Below, piece by piece: positions 43,033 to 52,108 of a DNA stretch of 64,000 nt. The translations under genes and the position numbers were made by a program. Every line of letters begins with the position of its first letter. Positions within the stretch are counted from its first letter, which is position 1. The notes beneath the pieces were generated by a model, which did no database searches, was not told the origin of the DNA, and saw only the letters and a program-made list of their open reading frames with translations. This DNA is from MFD02979-c5 sp963705385 (lineage in GTDB: Bacteria > Bacteroidota > Bacteroidia > Cytophagales > Amoebophilaceae): assembly GCA_963705385.1 (NCBI GenBank), contig OY970075.1:372001-436000 (forward strand). The letters are read 5' to 3'.

Positions 43033-46000
43033 TTGCAAGTAGAAGAATTCATAGCCCTATACGAACAGGATGGGTGGGTAGGTGCATTGGCCGAGAGGCT
43101 ATGCTCTGTCTCTAGTAAGTGTTTACAGATCAAAGGGCTTACGGGTAGTGTAGATGCTGTGTTAGCTGCTGCCGTTTACAAGCATAACCCTTCTGTTACA
43201 CAGCTATTCATTTTACATGACAAAGAAGAGGCTGCCTACTTTTACAGTGACCTACAAAACCTTCTTGGCCAGGAAATAGTACGCTTATATCCTGCCTCTC
43301 CCAACCAACCTTATGCAGCTGAATCCATCAGCAATGGTGACCAACTGATGCGTACAGAGACTTTGCACCGTATTTGCCAGCCCGATAGCCAGGGTATACT
43401 GATTGTTACCTATCCAGTAGCCCTTACTGAAAAAGTGATCCCAAAGGAAGAGTTGATAAAAAGCACGCGGACGATCCAAATAGGCGAGGAGCTCATTACC
43501 TCCTGCCTAGTAGCTCAACTCACTGAGCAGGGCTTTGAAAAAACAGACTTTGTCTACGAAGCAGGTCAGTTTGCTATTCGAGGAGGTATTATAGACCTCT
43601 TTTCCTATGCCTATCAGCTTCCTTTTCGATTAGAACTAGAGGGTAATGCAGTAGAAAGCATCCGCACCTTTGATCCTGTGAGCCAGCGCTCTTTGGAGCC
43701 GGTAGGTCAGGCAGTTGTTTTGCCCAACTTCAAAGGAAAAACCATAGCGTTAGCCTACCAGTCGCTGTTGAGCTGCTTGCCTGTTGCTACACCAGTGTGG
43801 ATCAAGGATTATGAGATGGTGCTGGCTACTATTGAAAAAGACTATGCGCAAGCCACTGCTACTTTTCATGAGAAAGCCACTGAAAGTGGCATAGGCAAAG
43901 CCTTACGCCCTCCAGAGATGTTATGGGAAACCCCAGAAAGCTGGTCCCAGGCCCTACAAAGGTTGACTACCATAGAGTTCGGTACTCGGTTTTATTGTAA
44001 GCCAGATGAAGTACTTAGGTACGAATCCTCGGCACAGCCCTCTTTTAACCAGGACTTTGCACTGTTGGCCGAAAGCCTACATCAAAACCAAGCCAAGGGC
44101 TTGGAAAATATCCTCATAGCAGAATCAGAAGAACAGTTTGAACGCCTTAAGACTATATTTGCAGAGCCAGAGCAGGCAGTCAGATTTAGCACCTTGCAGC
44201 TAGGCCTGCGCCAGGGCTATGTGGATTACCAGGTAGGGATCGCTTGTTACACCGATCATCAGCTTTTTGATCGTTACTATCGCTACAAGATCCCCAAGCG
44301 TTATTCCACAACCAAGGCTATCACGCTCAGGGAATTGCAAACTTTACAGCCAGGAGACTACGTCGTACACCTTGACTATGGTATTGGGCGCTTTACTGGA
44401 CTAAGCAAGTTAGAAGTAAATGGCAAGCAGCAAGAAGTACTTCGTTTGGTTTACAAGGACGATGCCCTTGTTTATGTCAGCCTTCAATCGCTACACAAAA
44501 TCTCAAAATATACAGGCAAAGAAGGTGAAATACCTGCCATCACCAAACTAGGGTCGTCGACGTGGGATCAGAAAAAGAAAAGGGTCAAAGCAAGAGTCAA
44601 AAATATTGCCAAAGAGCTTATTCATCTTTATAGCAAAAGAAAGCAAGTACCAGGGTTTGCTTTCAGCCACGACAGCTTTTTACAAGCTGAATTAGAGTCT
44701 TCTTTTATCTATGAAGATACTCCTGACCAAGCTGCTGCTACAGCTGCAGTGAAAAAGGACATGGAGATCCCCCATCCTATGGATCGATTGGTCTGCGGCG
44801 ATGTGGGCTTTGGAAAAACTGAGGTGGCCATTCGAGCTGCGTTCAAGGCAGTCAACGACGGTAAGCAAGTGGCTGTGCTTGTCCCTACGACAATCTTGGC
44901 TTTGCAACATTACAACTCTTTCTGCGCTAGGCTGAAGCATTTTAATGTCAAGCTCGCCTACATCAACCGCTTTAAGACAGCCAAAGAGATCAAAGAAACT
45001 TTAGCAGCAACTGCAGCAGGTGAGGTCAACGTCCTCATTGGCACCCACAGCATCCTCAATAAATCCGTCCAGTTTCATGACCTTGGTTTGTTGATCGTAG
45101 ACGAGGAGCAAAGATTCGGTGTCAAAGCCAAAGAGCAGCTCAAGCAACTCAAACTCAATGTAGATGTACTCACCCTAACAGCTACACCCATTCCAAGGAC
45201 ACTGCACTTCTCGCTCATGGGTGCTAAAGACTTGAGCGTTATCACGACGCCACCATCCAACAGACAGCCTGTGGAGACTTTAGTCCACACTTTTGATCAA
45301 GAGGTTATCAAAAATGCTATTCACTACGAGCTTCAAAGAGGAGGGCAGGTATTCTTTGTACACAATAGGGTAGCCAACATCGAAGAGGTAGCCCATACGG
45401 TTTGCAAGCTTGTTCCTGAATGTCGGGTTAGCGTGGCCCACGGCCAAATGAAAGGCGTTCAATTAGAACAAAGAATGCTCCAATTTATACAAGGAGAATA
45501 CGATGTCTTGGTTGCTACGAGTATTGTTGAATCTGGGCTGGATATCCCTAATGCCAACACAATCATTATCAATGACAGCCACCTATTTGGCCTTTCAGAC
45601 CTACATCAGCTGCGGGGTAGGGTAGGACGCTCCAATAAAAAGGCTTTTTGCTACCTTTTGGCTCCTCCCACCTCGACCTTGACTGCAGAGGCGCGCAGAA
45701 GAATCCGTTCCTTGGAGGAATTTTCAGACCTAGGCGATGGCTTCAAAGTAGCCATGCGTGATCTAGACATCCGCGGAGCAGGCGACTTGCTAGGAGCAGA
45801 GCAAAGTGGCTTTATTGCCGAAGTTGGCTTTGATACTTATTGCAAAATCCTTGACGAAGCAGTGATGGAATTGAAAGAGAAAGAATTTAAGGAGTTGTTT
45901 GAAGAAGATGTAAAAGCAAAAGTAGCAACCTTAGAGTGCATCCTTGAGACTGACCTTGAAATCTTAATTCCAGATACCTACATCAGCAATGTATCTGAGC

Positions 46001-46410
46001 GGATCCAACTTTATGCCAAGCTGGATAGGTTGCAAGATGAAGCTGAGCTACAAGCCTTTCAAAGCGAACTTAAAGACCGTTTTGGCCCTCTGCCCCAGCC
46101 TGTGCTAGCACTCGTCGAGCTGGTTAAACTGCGTTGGATAGCTCAAGAATTAGGAATAATCAAGGTGAAGTTGAAAAGTGGGGCTATACGATGCTATTTT
46201 ACTCCTACAGCCTATCCACAGCAGGCACAAACTTTAGAACGCGTGCTCGTTTATGTACAGCAACATCCGCACACTTGCTGCCTGAGAGAGGTAAAAGGTC
46301 AGTTGCTGTTGATGATCGACCACGTAGAAGGGGTTGAACAGGCCCAGAAAATTCTTCAAGCATTACAAACAAGGGAAGGAGAGAAAAGTGCCTTGCTGCT
46401 AGCCCGCTAA
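43033..46410 (+). CDS. mfd: Transcription-repair coupling factor
   Basis: 1,125 residues, the normal size. UvrB-homology region near the N-terminus (FAIRGGIIDLFSYAYQLPFR), RNA-polymerase-interaction domain (LQPGDYVVHLDYGIGRFTGL), SF2 translocase with VCGDVGFGKTEVAIRAAFKA (Walker A), LLIVDEEQRFGVKAKEQLKQ (DEEQ), TLTATPIPRTLHFSLMGA, VLVATSIVESGLDIPNANTI and QLRGRVGRSNKKAFCYLL, then the TRCF C-terminal domain. It releases stalled RNA polymerase and recruits nucleotide-excision repair. The start is TTG at 43033 (MQVEEFIALYEQDG); no nearby ATG fits better. Confidence 0.96.
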   Translation: MQVEEFIALYEQDGWVGALAERLCSVSSKCLQIKGLTGSVDAVLAAAVYKHNPSVTQLFILHDKEEAAYFYSDLQNLLGQEIVRLYPASPNQPYAAESISNGDQLMRTETLHRICQPDSQGILIVTYPVALTEKVIPKEELIKSTRTIQIGEELITSCLVAQLTEQGFEKTDFVYEAGQFAIRGGIIDLFSYAYQLPFRLELEGNAVESIRTFDPVSQRSLEPVGQAVVLPNFKGKTIALAYQSLLSCLPVATPVWIKDYEMVLATIEKDYAQATATFHEKATESGIGKALRPPEMLWETPESWSQALQRLTTIEFGTRFYCKPDEVLRYESSAQPSFNQDFALLAESLHQNQAKGLENILIAESEEQFERLKTIFAEPEQAVRFSTLQLGLRQGYVDYQVGIACYTDHQLFDRYYRYKIPKRYSTTKAITLRELQTLQPGDYVVHLDYGIGRFTGLSKLEVNGKQQEVLRLVYKDDALVYVSLQSLHKISKYTGKEGEIPAITKLGSSTWDQKKKRVKARVKNIAKELIHLYSKRKQVPGFAFSHDSFLQAELESSFIYEDTPDQAAATAAVKKDMEIPHPMDRLVCGDVGFGKTEVAIRAAFKAVNDGKQVAVLVPTTILALQHYNSFCARLKHFNVKLAYINRFKTAKEIKETLAATAAGEVNVLIGTHSILNKSVQFHDLGLLIVDEEQRFGVKAKEQLKQLKLNVDVLTLTATPIPRTLHFSLMGAKDLSVITTPPSNRQPVETLVHTFDQEVIKNAIHYELQRGGQVFFVHNRVANIEEVAHTVCKLVPECRVSVAHGQMKGVQLEQRMLQFIQGEYDVLVATSIVESGLDIPNANTIIINDSHLFGLSDLHQLRGRVGRSNKKAFCYLLAPPTSTLTAEARRRIRSLEEFSDLGDGFKVAMRDLDIRGAGDLLGAEQSGFIAEVGFDTYCKILDEAVMELKEKEFKELFEEDVKAKVATLECILETDLEILIPDTYISNVSERIQLYAKLDRLQDEAELQAFQSELKDRFGPLPQPVLALVELVKLRWIAQELGIIKVKLKSGAIRCYFTPTAYPQQAQTLERVLVYVQQHPHTCCLREVKGQLLLMIDHVEGVEQAQKILQALQTREGEKSALLLAR

Positions 46411-46480
46411 CCTACCCAAATCAACCAATAAGCAGGTTATTCAGGCACTAAACTGTCCAATAAATCAGGGGATAGGTTAT

Positions 46481-46557
46481 GGGACTGTTGCAAAACTCAA
46501 GAAAATACACGTTTAAAAGCTATAAAGGGAGCTAAAACTTAATTTTGCAACGGTCTT
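46481..46557 (-). repeat. MITE-like 77-bp repeat, copy 2
   Basis: GGGACTGTTGCAAAA at one end and TTTTGCAACGGTCTTG at the other. Its reverse complement aligns with copy 1 at 38995-39072 over the full length. It lies just after mfd and overlaps the 3' end of the leftward gene at 46539-46940, whose last seven codons and TAA lie inside the repeat. Confidence 0.7.
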
Positions 46558-46940
46558 GTTATACCCCCGGCATGAAGAGGGTGGATAATTTCGCTCATCA
46601 CCAGGGCCTTCTTCCATCCACTATACCGACTTAGTATGCGGTCTATCTTCTTTGGTTGCGTAGTCTGGTTGACAGAAAAAGAGTAGGGTAATCTGATATT
46701 TTGTCCAGGATGAGCAGCTTGGATAGCTGTCTCCGTAATAGGAGCGTGTGTTGGGGGATGGCTTACCTGAAGCGCTTTGGCTTTTGAGGTTTGGCTTTCC
46801 CAGCTATCTGTGGTAGACGCTGGTGCCGCAGTAGCCTCTTCCAGAGTAGGTTTTTGATAACCTTTACTACCTATCTTTCTTAAGGCATACCAAATGATTG
46901 CTCCAACGAGGTAAAATATTTTGTCAAATTGGTCTTCCAT
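46539..46940 (-). CDS. Small membrane-anchored protein with C-terminus altered by a MITE
   Basis: 133 residues: an N-terminal membrane segment (FDKIFYLVGAIIWYALRKIG), a Pro/Thr/Ala-rich middle, and a short conserved-looking end RILSRYSGWKKALVMSEIIH. The last residues ITRPLQN and the stop codon are encoded by the MITE at 46481-46557, so the natural C-terminus has probably been replaced. No enzymatic motif is seen. The YGWKKA-MSEI ending resembles small Bacteroidota membrane proteins of unknown function. Confidence 0.65.
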   Translation of the reverse strand: MEDQFDKIFYLVGAIIWYALRKIGSKGYQKPTLEEATAAPASTTDSWESQTSKAKALQVSHPPTHAPITETAIQAAHPGQNIRLPYSFSVNQTTQPKKIDRILSRYSGWKKALVMSEIIHPLHAGGITRPLQN

Positions 46941-47017
46941 GAGCTTTAGATCAAAGTATTAGCACTGTTATCTGAGCAAATTTTTACACTATAGCGTAAT
47001 TAGAAAAGCCATAGCTG

Positions 47018-47695
47018 TTATCGCCTGTCTCTGTTTTGAGATGAGATAAAGATTAGATGGAGTAGCTGTGCCAAAGAACCAATAGCCGCCACCACATAGG
47101 TCATGGCTGCCCACCATAAGGCATCTTGAGCCATTTTATGTCCTTGTGTACTTACTAACCGCTGCTCATTGAGCCAACCCAAGGCTTTCTGGCTAGCATC
47201 GAACTCCACAGGCAGTGTGATCAAGGTAAACAAAGTAGTGAGTGAAAATAGCGCAATTCCTATTTTTAAAGGAAGGGCAGTGACCTCAATAACAGCGATA
47301 CCTAACAGAATAATCCAAGGCATAAAGCGGGCTGCAGCTGAAATAGCAGGTACCATTGCAGAACGGAGACGTAGGAAAGCATATCCTCGTGCATGCTGCA
47401 CGGCATGACCACATTCGTGCGCTGCTATGGCTGCTGCTGCTACATTTTTTCCGTAATAAACTTGCTCGCTTAGGTTCACTGTCTTAGTGAGAGGGTTATA
47501 GTGGTCGGTGAGGTGCCCCTTAGTACAAGAGATTTGTACATCATCAATACCGTGTTCGTGCAGCATTTTCGCTGCTATTTCAGCACCTAATAGATCCAAG
47601 CCAAGCTTGGCTTTTGAGTACCGAATAAACTTGCTTCTTAACCTCTGGCCAACCACCAGGCTCATGATGAGGAGGATAAATCCGATTGTTCCCAT
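47018..47695 (-). CDS. YugP-type zinc-dependent membrane metallopeptidase
   Basis: 225 residues of the DUF230/YugP family. Membrane helices at the N-terminus (IGFILLIMSLVVGQRL) and in the second half; the metal site is AIAAHECGHAVQHARGYAFL with HExxH (HECGH); and SAARFMPWIILLGIAVIEVT plus FTLITLPVEFDASQKALGWL follow, with the Glu likely completing the zinc site. It is predicted to be an integral membrane protease of unknown substrate. It is intact; 77 bp separate it from the small membrane protein downstream. Confidence 0.88.
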   Translation of the reverse strand: MGTIGFILLIMSLVVGQRLRSKFIRYSKAKLGLDLLGAEIAAKMLHEHGIDDVQISCTKGHLTDHYNPLTKTVNLSEQVYYGKNVAAAAIAAHECGHAVQHARGYAFLRLRSAMVPAISAAARFMPWIILLGIAVIEVTALPLKIGIALFSLTTLFTLITLPVEFDASQKALGWLNEQRLVSTQGHKMAQDALWWAAMTYVVAAIGSLAQLLHLIFISSQNRDRR

Positions 47696-47855
47696 ATTTT
47701 ATTGATGTTAAAGCTATGCTATTTCCCTCTCGTAGTATAAGCGGTATAAGGATTTTTACCATGGGGGATTTTATAGCATCCTAAGCAGGCTTTATGCTTA
47801 CTTCTGACAACTGTAATAACGTAAACCCTTTGCCTTATATCAAAAACTTGGCCAG

Positions 47856-49172
47856 CTAATTCCCTGAACGCAGCTGATATAGGTTATTAGGGTTGTACAA
47901 AAAGTAAAAATCTCTTGGATCTAATTGAGGTAAGTAGATAACACTACTTTTTGGGTCTTGAGCAGTGCCTTCTGAGCTAAAGTAATCCTCGTAATATTTT
48001 TTATCAGTATAGTCAGTAGGGTCAGGCATTTTGCGCATGCTACTATTGTGGATGCCATCAATAACATTGTCGATCCATTTCAAGTCTTTGGCGTCTTCTG
48101 CAAACTCCGACCAGTCGCCATGAACTGATTTTTCATAAAACTTTTTGTCTAACTCTTGAAGAGAAACACCCATTTTTTTGGCTAACGACCCTCCTATACG
48201 CTCCCACCATTTTTTAAGTTCTTCGTATAACTCTTTTTGCTCTCTTACATTCAGCGATCCCATAGTGAACATGCAAGGCTGGTGATGCAAGACCACTGCG
48301 TTAGGATAAGCATAAGATTTTTCTGCTAATGAGGCGATACAAGCAGCCATGGAGGCTGCAAAGGATTTAATGATTACCTGTACTGGAGCCTGACTGTTTT
48401 GTATGGCCTTGATGATACGCCAGCCTGCCATAACAGAACCGCCTGGAGAGGATCCAATCACCACAAAAATAGGATGGTCACTGTCTTTATTGTTAAAGTA
48501 TTGAATACGATCTACAATGTAGTTAGCCTTCCAAGGGGTAATTACCCCATTCAATTCAATACAACGATCAGAGATAACTAATATGCCATCTTTGCCTAAG
48601 GGCTCTTTTAAATAAACAGGTTCTCCATCAGCATGTTGAGCGCGTTCTTTCCTGACTTTGGTTTGCTCCATTTCTGCATAAAGCTGTTTTGTCCCTGTCT
48701 CGAGTAGATTCAACTTACTGCAAAGCTCAATAGTGCTGAGGTTAAATTTTTCTACTGTCTTCAACAACTTCACTTGAGAGAGCTCTATTTCTTGCATCAG
48801 CTTTTCTTTTTGCTGATTTATTACAAGCATTCCTTGCTCATGTTCTTGTTGATATCTTTCTCTTTCCAACGCCCACTTTAGTGCCATAGCTTCTTTTTCT
48901 ACCCTGGCCCGCTCAATTTCTGACCTGAGTTCCACCAATTCTCTTTCCAAGCGCGCTCTGATTAAGGCAGTTTCTAGCTCAATTTTTCTTCGTTCCTTCT
49001 CTTGTTCCTCCAACTTGCAGTCTTCCTCCCCTTTGTAAGCTTGTCCATCTTGTTTACCATAAAGTGCTTCAGCAGGAGCAGCATTGCCTTGATTTTGAGC
49101 GTAGAGCTGGGCTGTTAAAATATTGAAATAGACAAGGAGTGCAAAGGCTGTAAGAATTATTCGCATAGCCAT
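47856..49172 (-). CDS. Exported coiled-coil ClpP-like serine protease
   Basis: 438 residues. Signal peptide MAMRIILTAFALLVYFNILT ending near AQLYAQ; a long Glu/Arg/Lys coiled coil (about 50-180); then a ClpP/crotonase-fold protease: VIGSSPGGSVMAGWRIIKAI, catalytic Ser274 in KSFAASMAACIASLAEK, and His297 in VVLHHQPCMFTMGSL. The C-terminal 60 residues (DPTDYTDKKYYEDYFSSEGT) are unlike ClpP. ClpP works in the cytoplasm with an ATPase; a secreted form with its own coiled coil cannot use that partner, so it likely acts alone in the periplasm, more like SppA or NfeD-type proteases. The Asp of the triad was not assigned. Confidence 0.8.
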   Translation of the reverse strand: MAMRIILTAFALLVYFNILTAQLYAQNQGNAAPAEALYGKQDGQAYKGEEDCKLEEQEKERRKIELETALIRARLERELVELRSEIERARVEKEAMALKWALERERYQQEHEQGMLVINQQKEKLMQEIELSQVKLLKTVEKFNLSTIELCSKLNLLETGTKQLYAEMEQTKVRKERAQHADGEPVYLKEPLGKDGILVISDRCIELNGVITPWKANYIVDRIQYFNNKDSDHPIFVVIGSSPGGSVMAGWRIIKAIQNSQAPVQVIIKSFAASMAACIASLAEKSYAYPNAVVLHHQPCMFTMGSLNVREQKELYEELKKWWERIGGSLAKKMGVSLQELDKKFYEKSVHGDWSEFAEDAKDLKWIDNVIDGIHNSSMRKMPDPTDYTDKKYYEDYFSSEGTAQDPKSSVIYLPQLDPRDFYFLYNPNNLYQLRSGN

Positions 49173-49238
49173 TTCAAGTGAAGGGTTTAAAGTTGGAACA
49201 GGTGAATATGCATTGCTGCCTGCTTCACAATTACTGGG

Positions 49239-49311
49239 TTGTCCGGCCAGGGGTCGAACCTGGACTCTTCTGGACCAAAACCAGACGTGTTGCCAATTAC
49301 ACTACCGGACA
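49239..49311 (-). tRNA. tRNA-Gln (anticodon TTG)
   Basis: 73-nt cloverleaf: acceptor TGTCCGG / CCGGACA, D arm TAGTGTAATTGGCAACAC, anticodon stem TCTGG/CCAGA around TTTTGGT giving TTG, T arm TCCAGGTTCGACCCCTGG, discriminator A. CCA is not encoded. Confidence 0.95.
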
Positions 49312-49325
49312 TTACTAGTCGTCCA

Positions 49326-49359
49326 CAAAAATAGACTAAGTTTTTAGAATTGGAAACAA
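49326..49359 (-). promoter_or_regulatory. Promoter for tRNA-Gln
   Basis: On the minus strand a perfect -7 box TATTTTTG (49333-49326) lies 14 bp before the tRNA. The upstream TTG at 49359-49357 is 23 bp away, a little longer than usual. Confidence 0.4.
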
Positions 49360-49618
49360 GTCTTCAAATACCAGTAGATAACTTATTTAAGGAGATATGG
49401 CAATAGATAGCATGATTTGTTAAAAAGAAGCACTTTATGCTATATCCATCAGGTCAGGAATGCCAAAAAGGTTAAATATGAACCTCTAAAAAATGGAAAC
49501 CTATAGGGCTCTTATGCTTACCTATGCTGATTTTAGGCTCTTTAGGTAGTATCAGAAATCCAGCGAAAAGCAAATATGCCGTGGCTTCCCGTCCTCTTTG
49601 TTAAAATAAAACGACAAA
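49360..49618. other. Intergenic stretch, no gene seen
   Basis: About 260 bp of AT-rich sequence between tRNA-Gln and the LD-carboxypeptidase remnant. It may contain the degraded 5' end of that gene. Confidence 0.35.
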
Positions 49619-49888
49619 GTGGCTATCGCAGCACCAACCTTTTGGTATCAAGATGTAGCGGGAATAGCTGGAAAGGCTGCGCAAATTTTCCAGTCATGGG
49701 GGCTAGAAGTAATGCTTGGCGAACATGCAATGAAAAGGTACTATAAATTTGCTGGAGAAGACTCTTTAAGGTTCAAAGACCTACAAATAGATTTTTTCTA
49801 TAAGTCGCCTAGAGCAGCAAATTCTGGGTATACAGGTAGAGAAAGGTTCAGTACAAAGTTGCTTAGCTGGGTTGAATATTTTGCGTAA
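49619..49888 (+). pseudogene. LD-carboxypeptidase (S66, MccF/LdcA type) N-terminal remnant
   Basis: Reads VAIAAPTFWYQDVAGIAGKA, AQIFQSWGLEVMLGEHAMKR and YYKFAGEDSLRFKDLQ, then leaves the family (IDFFYKSPRAANSG). S66 peptidases begin just so (VAIxAPs...ESWGLxVxLG.H.....F(A)GxDxxRxxDLQ), then need the CARGGYG with the catalytic Ser, which is missing here. They trim L-Ala-gamma-D-Glu-mDap tetrapeptides of recycled wall. A frameshift near 49790 and loss of the rest make it a remnant. Confidence 0.6.
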
Positions 49889-50146
49889 TGTAGCTAGTTT
49901 AGCAGCGGCAAATCGGTACGACCAGCTCCCACTGAACTCCCCCAGGTCTGGAAAGAAGCAAGGGTAAGTGGTTGTAGCGGTGCGATACTCGATTTGCCTT
50001 TTTATTTGCCTATTGGTTGATTTTTATCAAGTTTCCTCTCCTTTGCTCGACTACTAACTGTGCTGCCCCAATCATAATCAGAGCAAAAAATAAATACCCT
50101 TATAAGCCGACGGCTAGATAAATTAATAAGCTAATCAGATAAATCA
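49889..50146. other. Intergenic stretch before ftsE
   Basis: About 260 bp with no recognisable coding sequence; may hold the ftsE promoter and decayed tail of the LD-carboxypeptidase gene. Confidence 0.35.
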
Positions 50147-50851
50147 ATGAGTAGCCGTTCCATTATTCAAGTCAAAGGGCTCACCATATTTCATGGCATG
50201 AAGCCTGTTTTACAAGATGTACACTTTGGCATTGACCGAGGTGAATTTGTTTTTCTTATTGGTAGGACAGGAAGTGGCAAGACTTCGCTATTAAAGACTC
50301 TGTATGTAGATCTGCCTGTGAGGACAGGAGAGGTCTATGTAGCAGGCTTTGAGTTAAGCAAGGTTAAAAGCTCTAAAATACCCTTTCTGCGCAGGAAGCT
50401 AGGAATCATTTTCCAAGATTTTCAGCTACTGACGGACAGAAACATAGAGGAAAACCTTAGGTTTGTATTGAGGGCCACAGGCTGGAGAGATAAGGCAGCC
50501 ATGCGACAAAAAGTAGGCGAAGTACTCATGAGGGTAGGGTTGGACTGGGCCCGTAAAAAGATGGCCCATCAGCTTTCAGGTGGAGAGCAGCAACGGGTGG
50601 TAATCGCGCGTTCTCTGCTTAATGATCCTGCTATTCTTTTGGCTGATGAACCTACTGGTAATCTTGACCCTGAGGTAGCCCAGGGAATACTATCCCTTTT
50701 CATAGAAATTAACCGAGGAGGTACTGCTGTCTTGATGGCTACGCACAATTATTATTTAATCGAAAGGTACCCTGCCAGAGTACTGAAGTGCAACAATGGA
50801 TACGTTACAGATTTTCCTAAGGCTGCTGAAGGAGTAAGAAACATTTTGTAA
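50147..50851 (+). CDS. ftsE: Cell-division ABC transporter ATP-binding protein FtsE
   Basis: 234-residue ABC ATPase. Walker A FLIGRTGSGKTSLLKTLYVD, Q-loop IIFQDFQLLTDRNIEENLRF, signature HQLSGGEQQRVVIARSLLND, Walker B AILLADEPTGNLDPEVAQGI and H-loop LMATHNYYLIERYPARVLKC. The FQDFxLL-DRxxxENL wording is typical of FtsE. FtsE with FtsX controls septal wall hydrolases; FtsX is not next to it here, and the next gene is a convergent transporter. Confidence 0.88.
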   Translation: MSSRSIIQVKGLTIFHGMKPVLQDVHFGIDRGEFVFLIGRTGSGKTSLLKTLYVDLPVRTGEVYVAGFELSKVKSSKIPFLRRKLGIIFQDFQLLTDRNIEENLRFVLRATGWRDKAAMRQKVGEVLMRVGLDWARKKMAHQLSGGEQQRVVIARSLLNDPAILLADEPTGNLDPEVAQGILSLFIEINRGGTAVLMATHNYYLIERYPARVLKCNNGYVTDFPKAAEGVRNIL

Positions 50852-50952
50852 AGCACTTAGAAACAGCCAACCTTTGGGTTGGTGGCAACGCTGAAGATGC
50901 TAGCCCCATAACATTGCTTCCTTTTATTGTAAGCTAAGTTCGTAGCGCTTTG

Positions 50953-51813
50953 CTAAGTAGTTTCTCTCATTTTGTAAAAGAGGTTCAATAAGATTCCAAC
51001 TAGTACTAGGCCCATACCCAGTAATTTCACCCAAGGAAAAGTCTCGTCCAAGAATAAATAGCTAAATAGCAAAGCATAAATGACAGCTGTATAAGAAACA
51101 GTAGATACTTGAGCTATAGGAGCCAGCTGGTAGGCCCTGACGGTGCAATAGTGCGCCATATATGCTAGGAGACCAACAAGGCCAATAGGTAACCACTCTC
51201 GTGGTTGTGGTGGCACAAAGTCATACAAAAGGTAGCCACTAGTAACTAGGACAGAGATAAAAGAGGCATAAAATACTACAACCACAGGATGCTCATTTGT
51301 ATGCATTTTCCTGACTATGTTGTGCGCAGCCCCCCTGACAAGGGCGCTGGCAAGCCCTAGTAAGTTGTACAAAAAAGAAGCTCCTAAATCAAAACCGTTC
51401 ATACAAACTACTCCCAGAAATGAAATGAAAATGAAAACCCATTGCCAAGGAGACACGTGCTCTTTGACAATGGCAATGCCCAAGACCGTAGCAAATATAG
51501 GTGATGTATAATGTAGGGTAATAGCGCTAGATAAAGGAATATTTTGTAAGGTGATAAAGAATAGGGCCGTACTTACGGTCCCTGCTACAGCCCGCATGAG
51601 TAGTAGCTTACGGTTTTTACCTTTAACAGGTATTTTGTAATAGCACAGGGTAGTATAGCTAGCTATTAAAGTTACAGCAGCTTCTAAAAAAAGAATTTCT
51701 ACAGCAGGAATACGGCTTATCCCCTTGACTCCTAGCCCTACTAACGAGACAAAGAAAGGAGCTAGCAGCATGTACCCCTTACCTTTGGAGATATGTATAA
51801 AAAATTTGGTCAA
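50953..51813 (-). CDS. DMT/EamA-family membrane transporter
   Basis: 286 residues with ten predicted membrane helices in two EamA repeats: first half with LFFITLQNIPLSSAITLHYT and SPIFATVLGIAIVKEHVSPW, second half with ARSAL-like VRGAAHNIVRKMH and AYQLAPIAQVSTVSYTAVIY then ALLFSYLFLDETFPWVKLLG. The family exports or exchanges small metabolites; some members in intracellular bacteria import S-adenosylmethionine or amino acids from the host. The substrate is not readable here. The start is TTG at 51811-51813; ATG at codon 15 (MLLAPFFVSL) is an alternative. Confidence 0.85.
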   Translation of the reverse strand: MTKFFIHISKGKGYMLLAPFFVSLVGLGVKGISRIPAVEILFLEAAVTLIASYTTLCYYKIPVKGKNRKLLLMRAVAGTVSTALFFITLQNIPLSSAITLHYTSPIFATVLGIAIVKEHVSPWQWVFIFISFLGVVCMNGFDLGASFLYNLLGLASALVRGAAHNIVRKMHTNEHPVVVVFYASFISVLVTSGYLLYDFVPPQPREWLPIGLVGLLAYMAHYCTVRAYQLAPIAQVSTVSYTAVIYALLFSYLFLDETFPWVKLLGMGLVLVGILLNLFYKMRETT

Positions 51814-51817
51814 AAAG

Positions 51818-52051
51818 TTATTGATGATTAGGGGGTATTGGCAATAAGTGCCTGTTCATGGTGGACAAAGTTACAAAACCTTCTTTGGTTGTAAACCACC
51901 TGCCTCCCCCTTCCTTTACTACATAGATAGGGCATGCCACAAGTAAATCCGTCCATTTATCCTGGTGAAGTTGAGAATCTTTGAAGTATACGGTTCTGGT
52001 AGGTAATATTCGCTCAGAGGAAGCTATGGCTTGCGTATGACTCTTGCCACT
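51818..52051 (-). pseudogene. Unrecognised C-terminal coding remnant upstream of the DMT gene
   Basis: The frame ending in TAA at 51818-51820 reads SHTQAIASSERILPTRTVYF, KDSQLHQDKWTDLLVACPIY and VVKEGGGRWFTTKEGFVTLS. It looks like real protein but lacks a usable start and is closed upstream by TAG codons. Its stop lies 4 nt before the DMT start, so it may once have been translated in tandem. No family is recognised. Confidence 0.35.
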
Positions 52052-52108
52052 CTATTTAGCTTTCGACTAGGTAGGGATGGGGAAAAAGTTTGGCTCAATA
52101 TACTAGGT

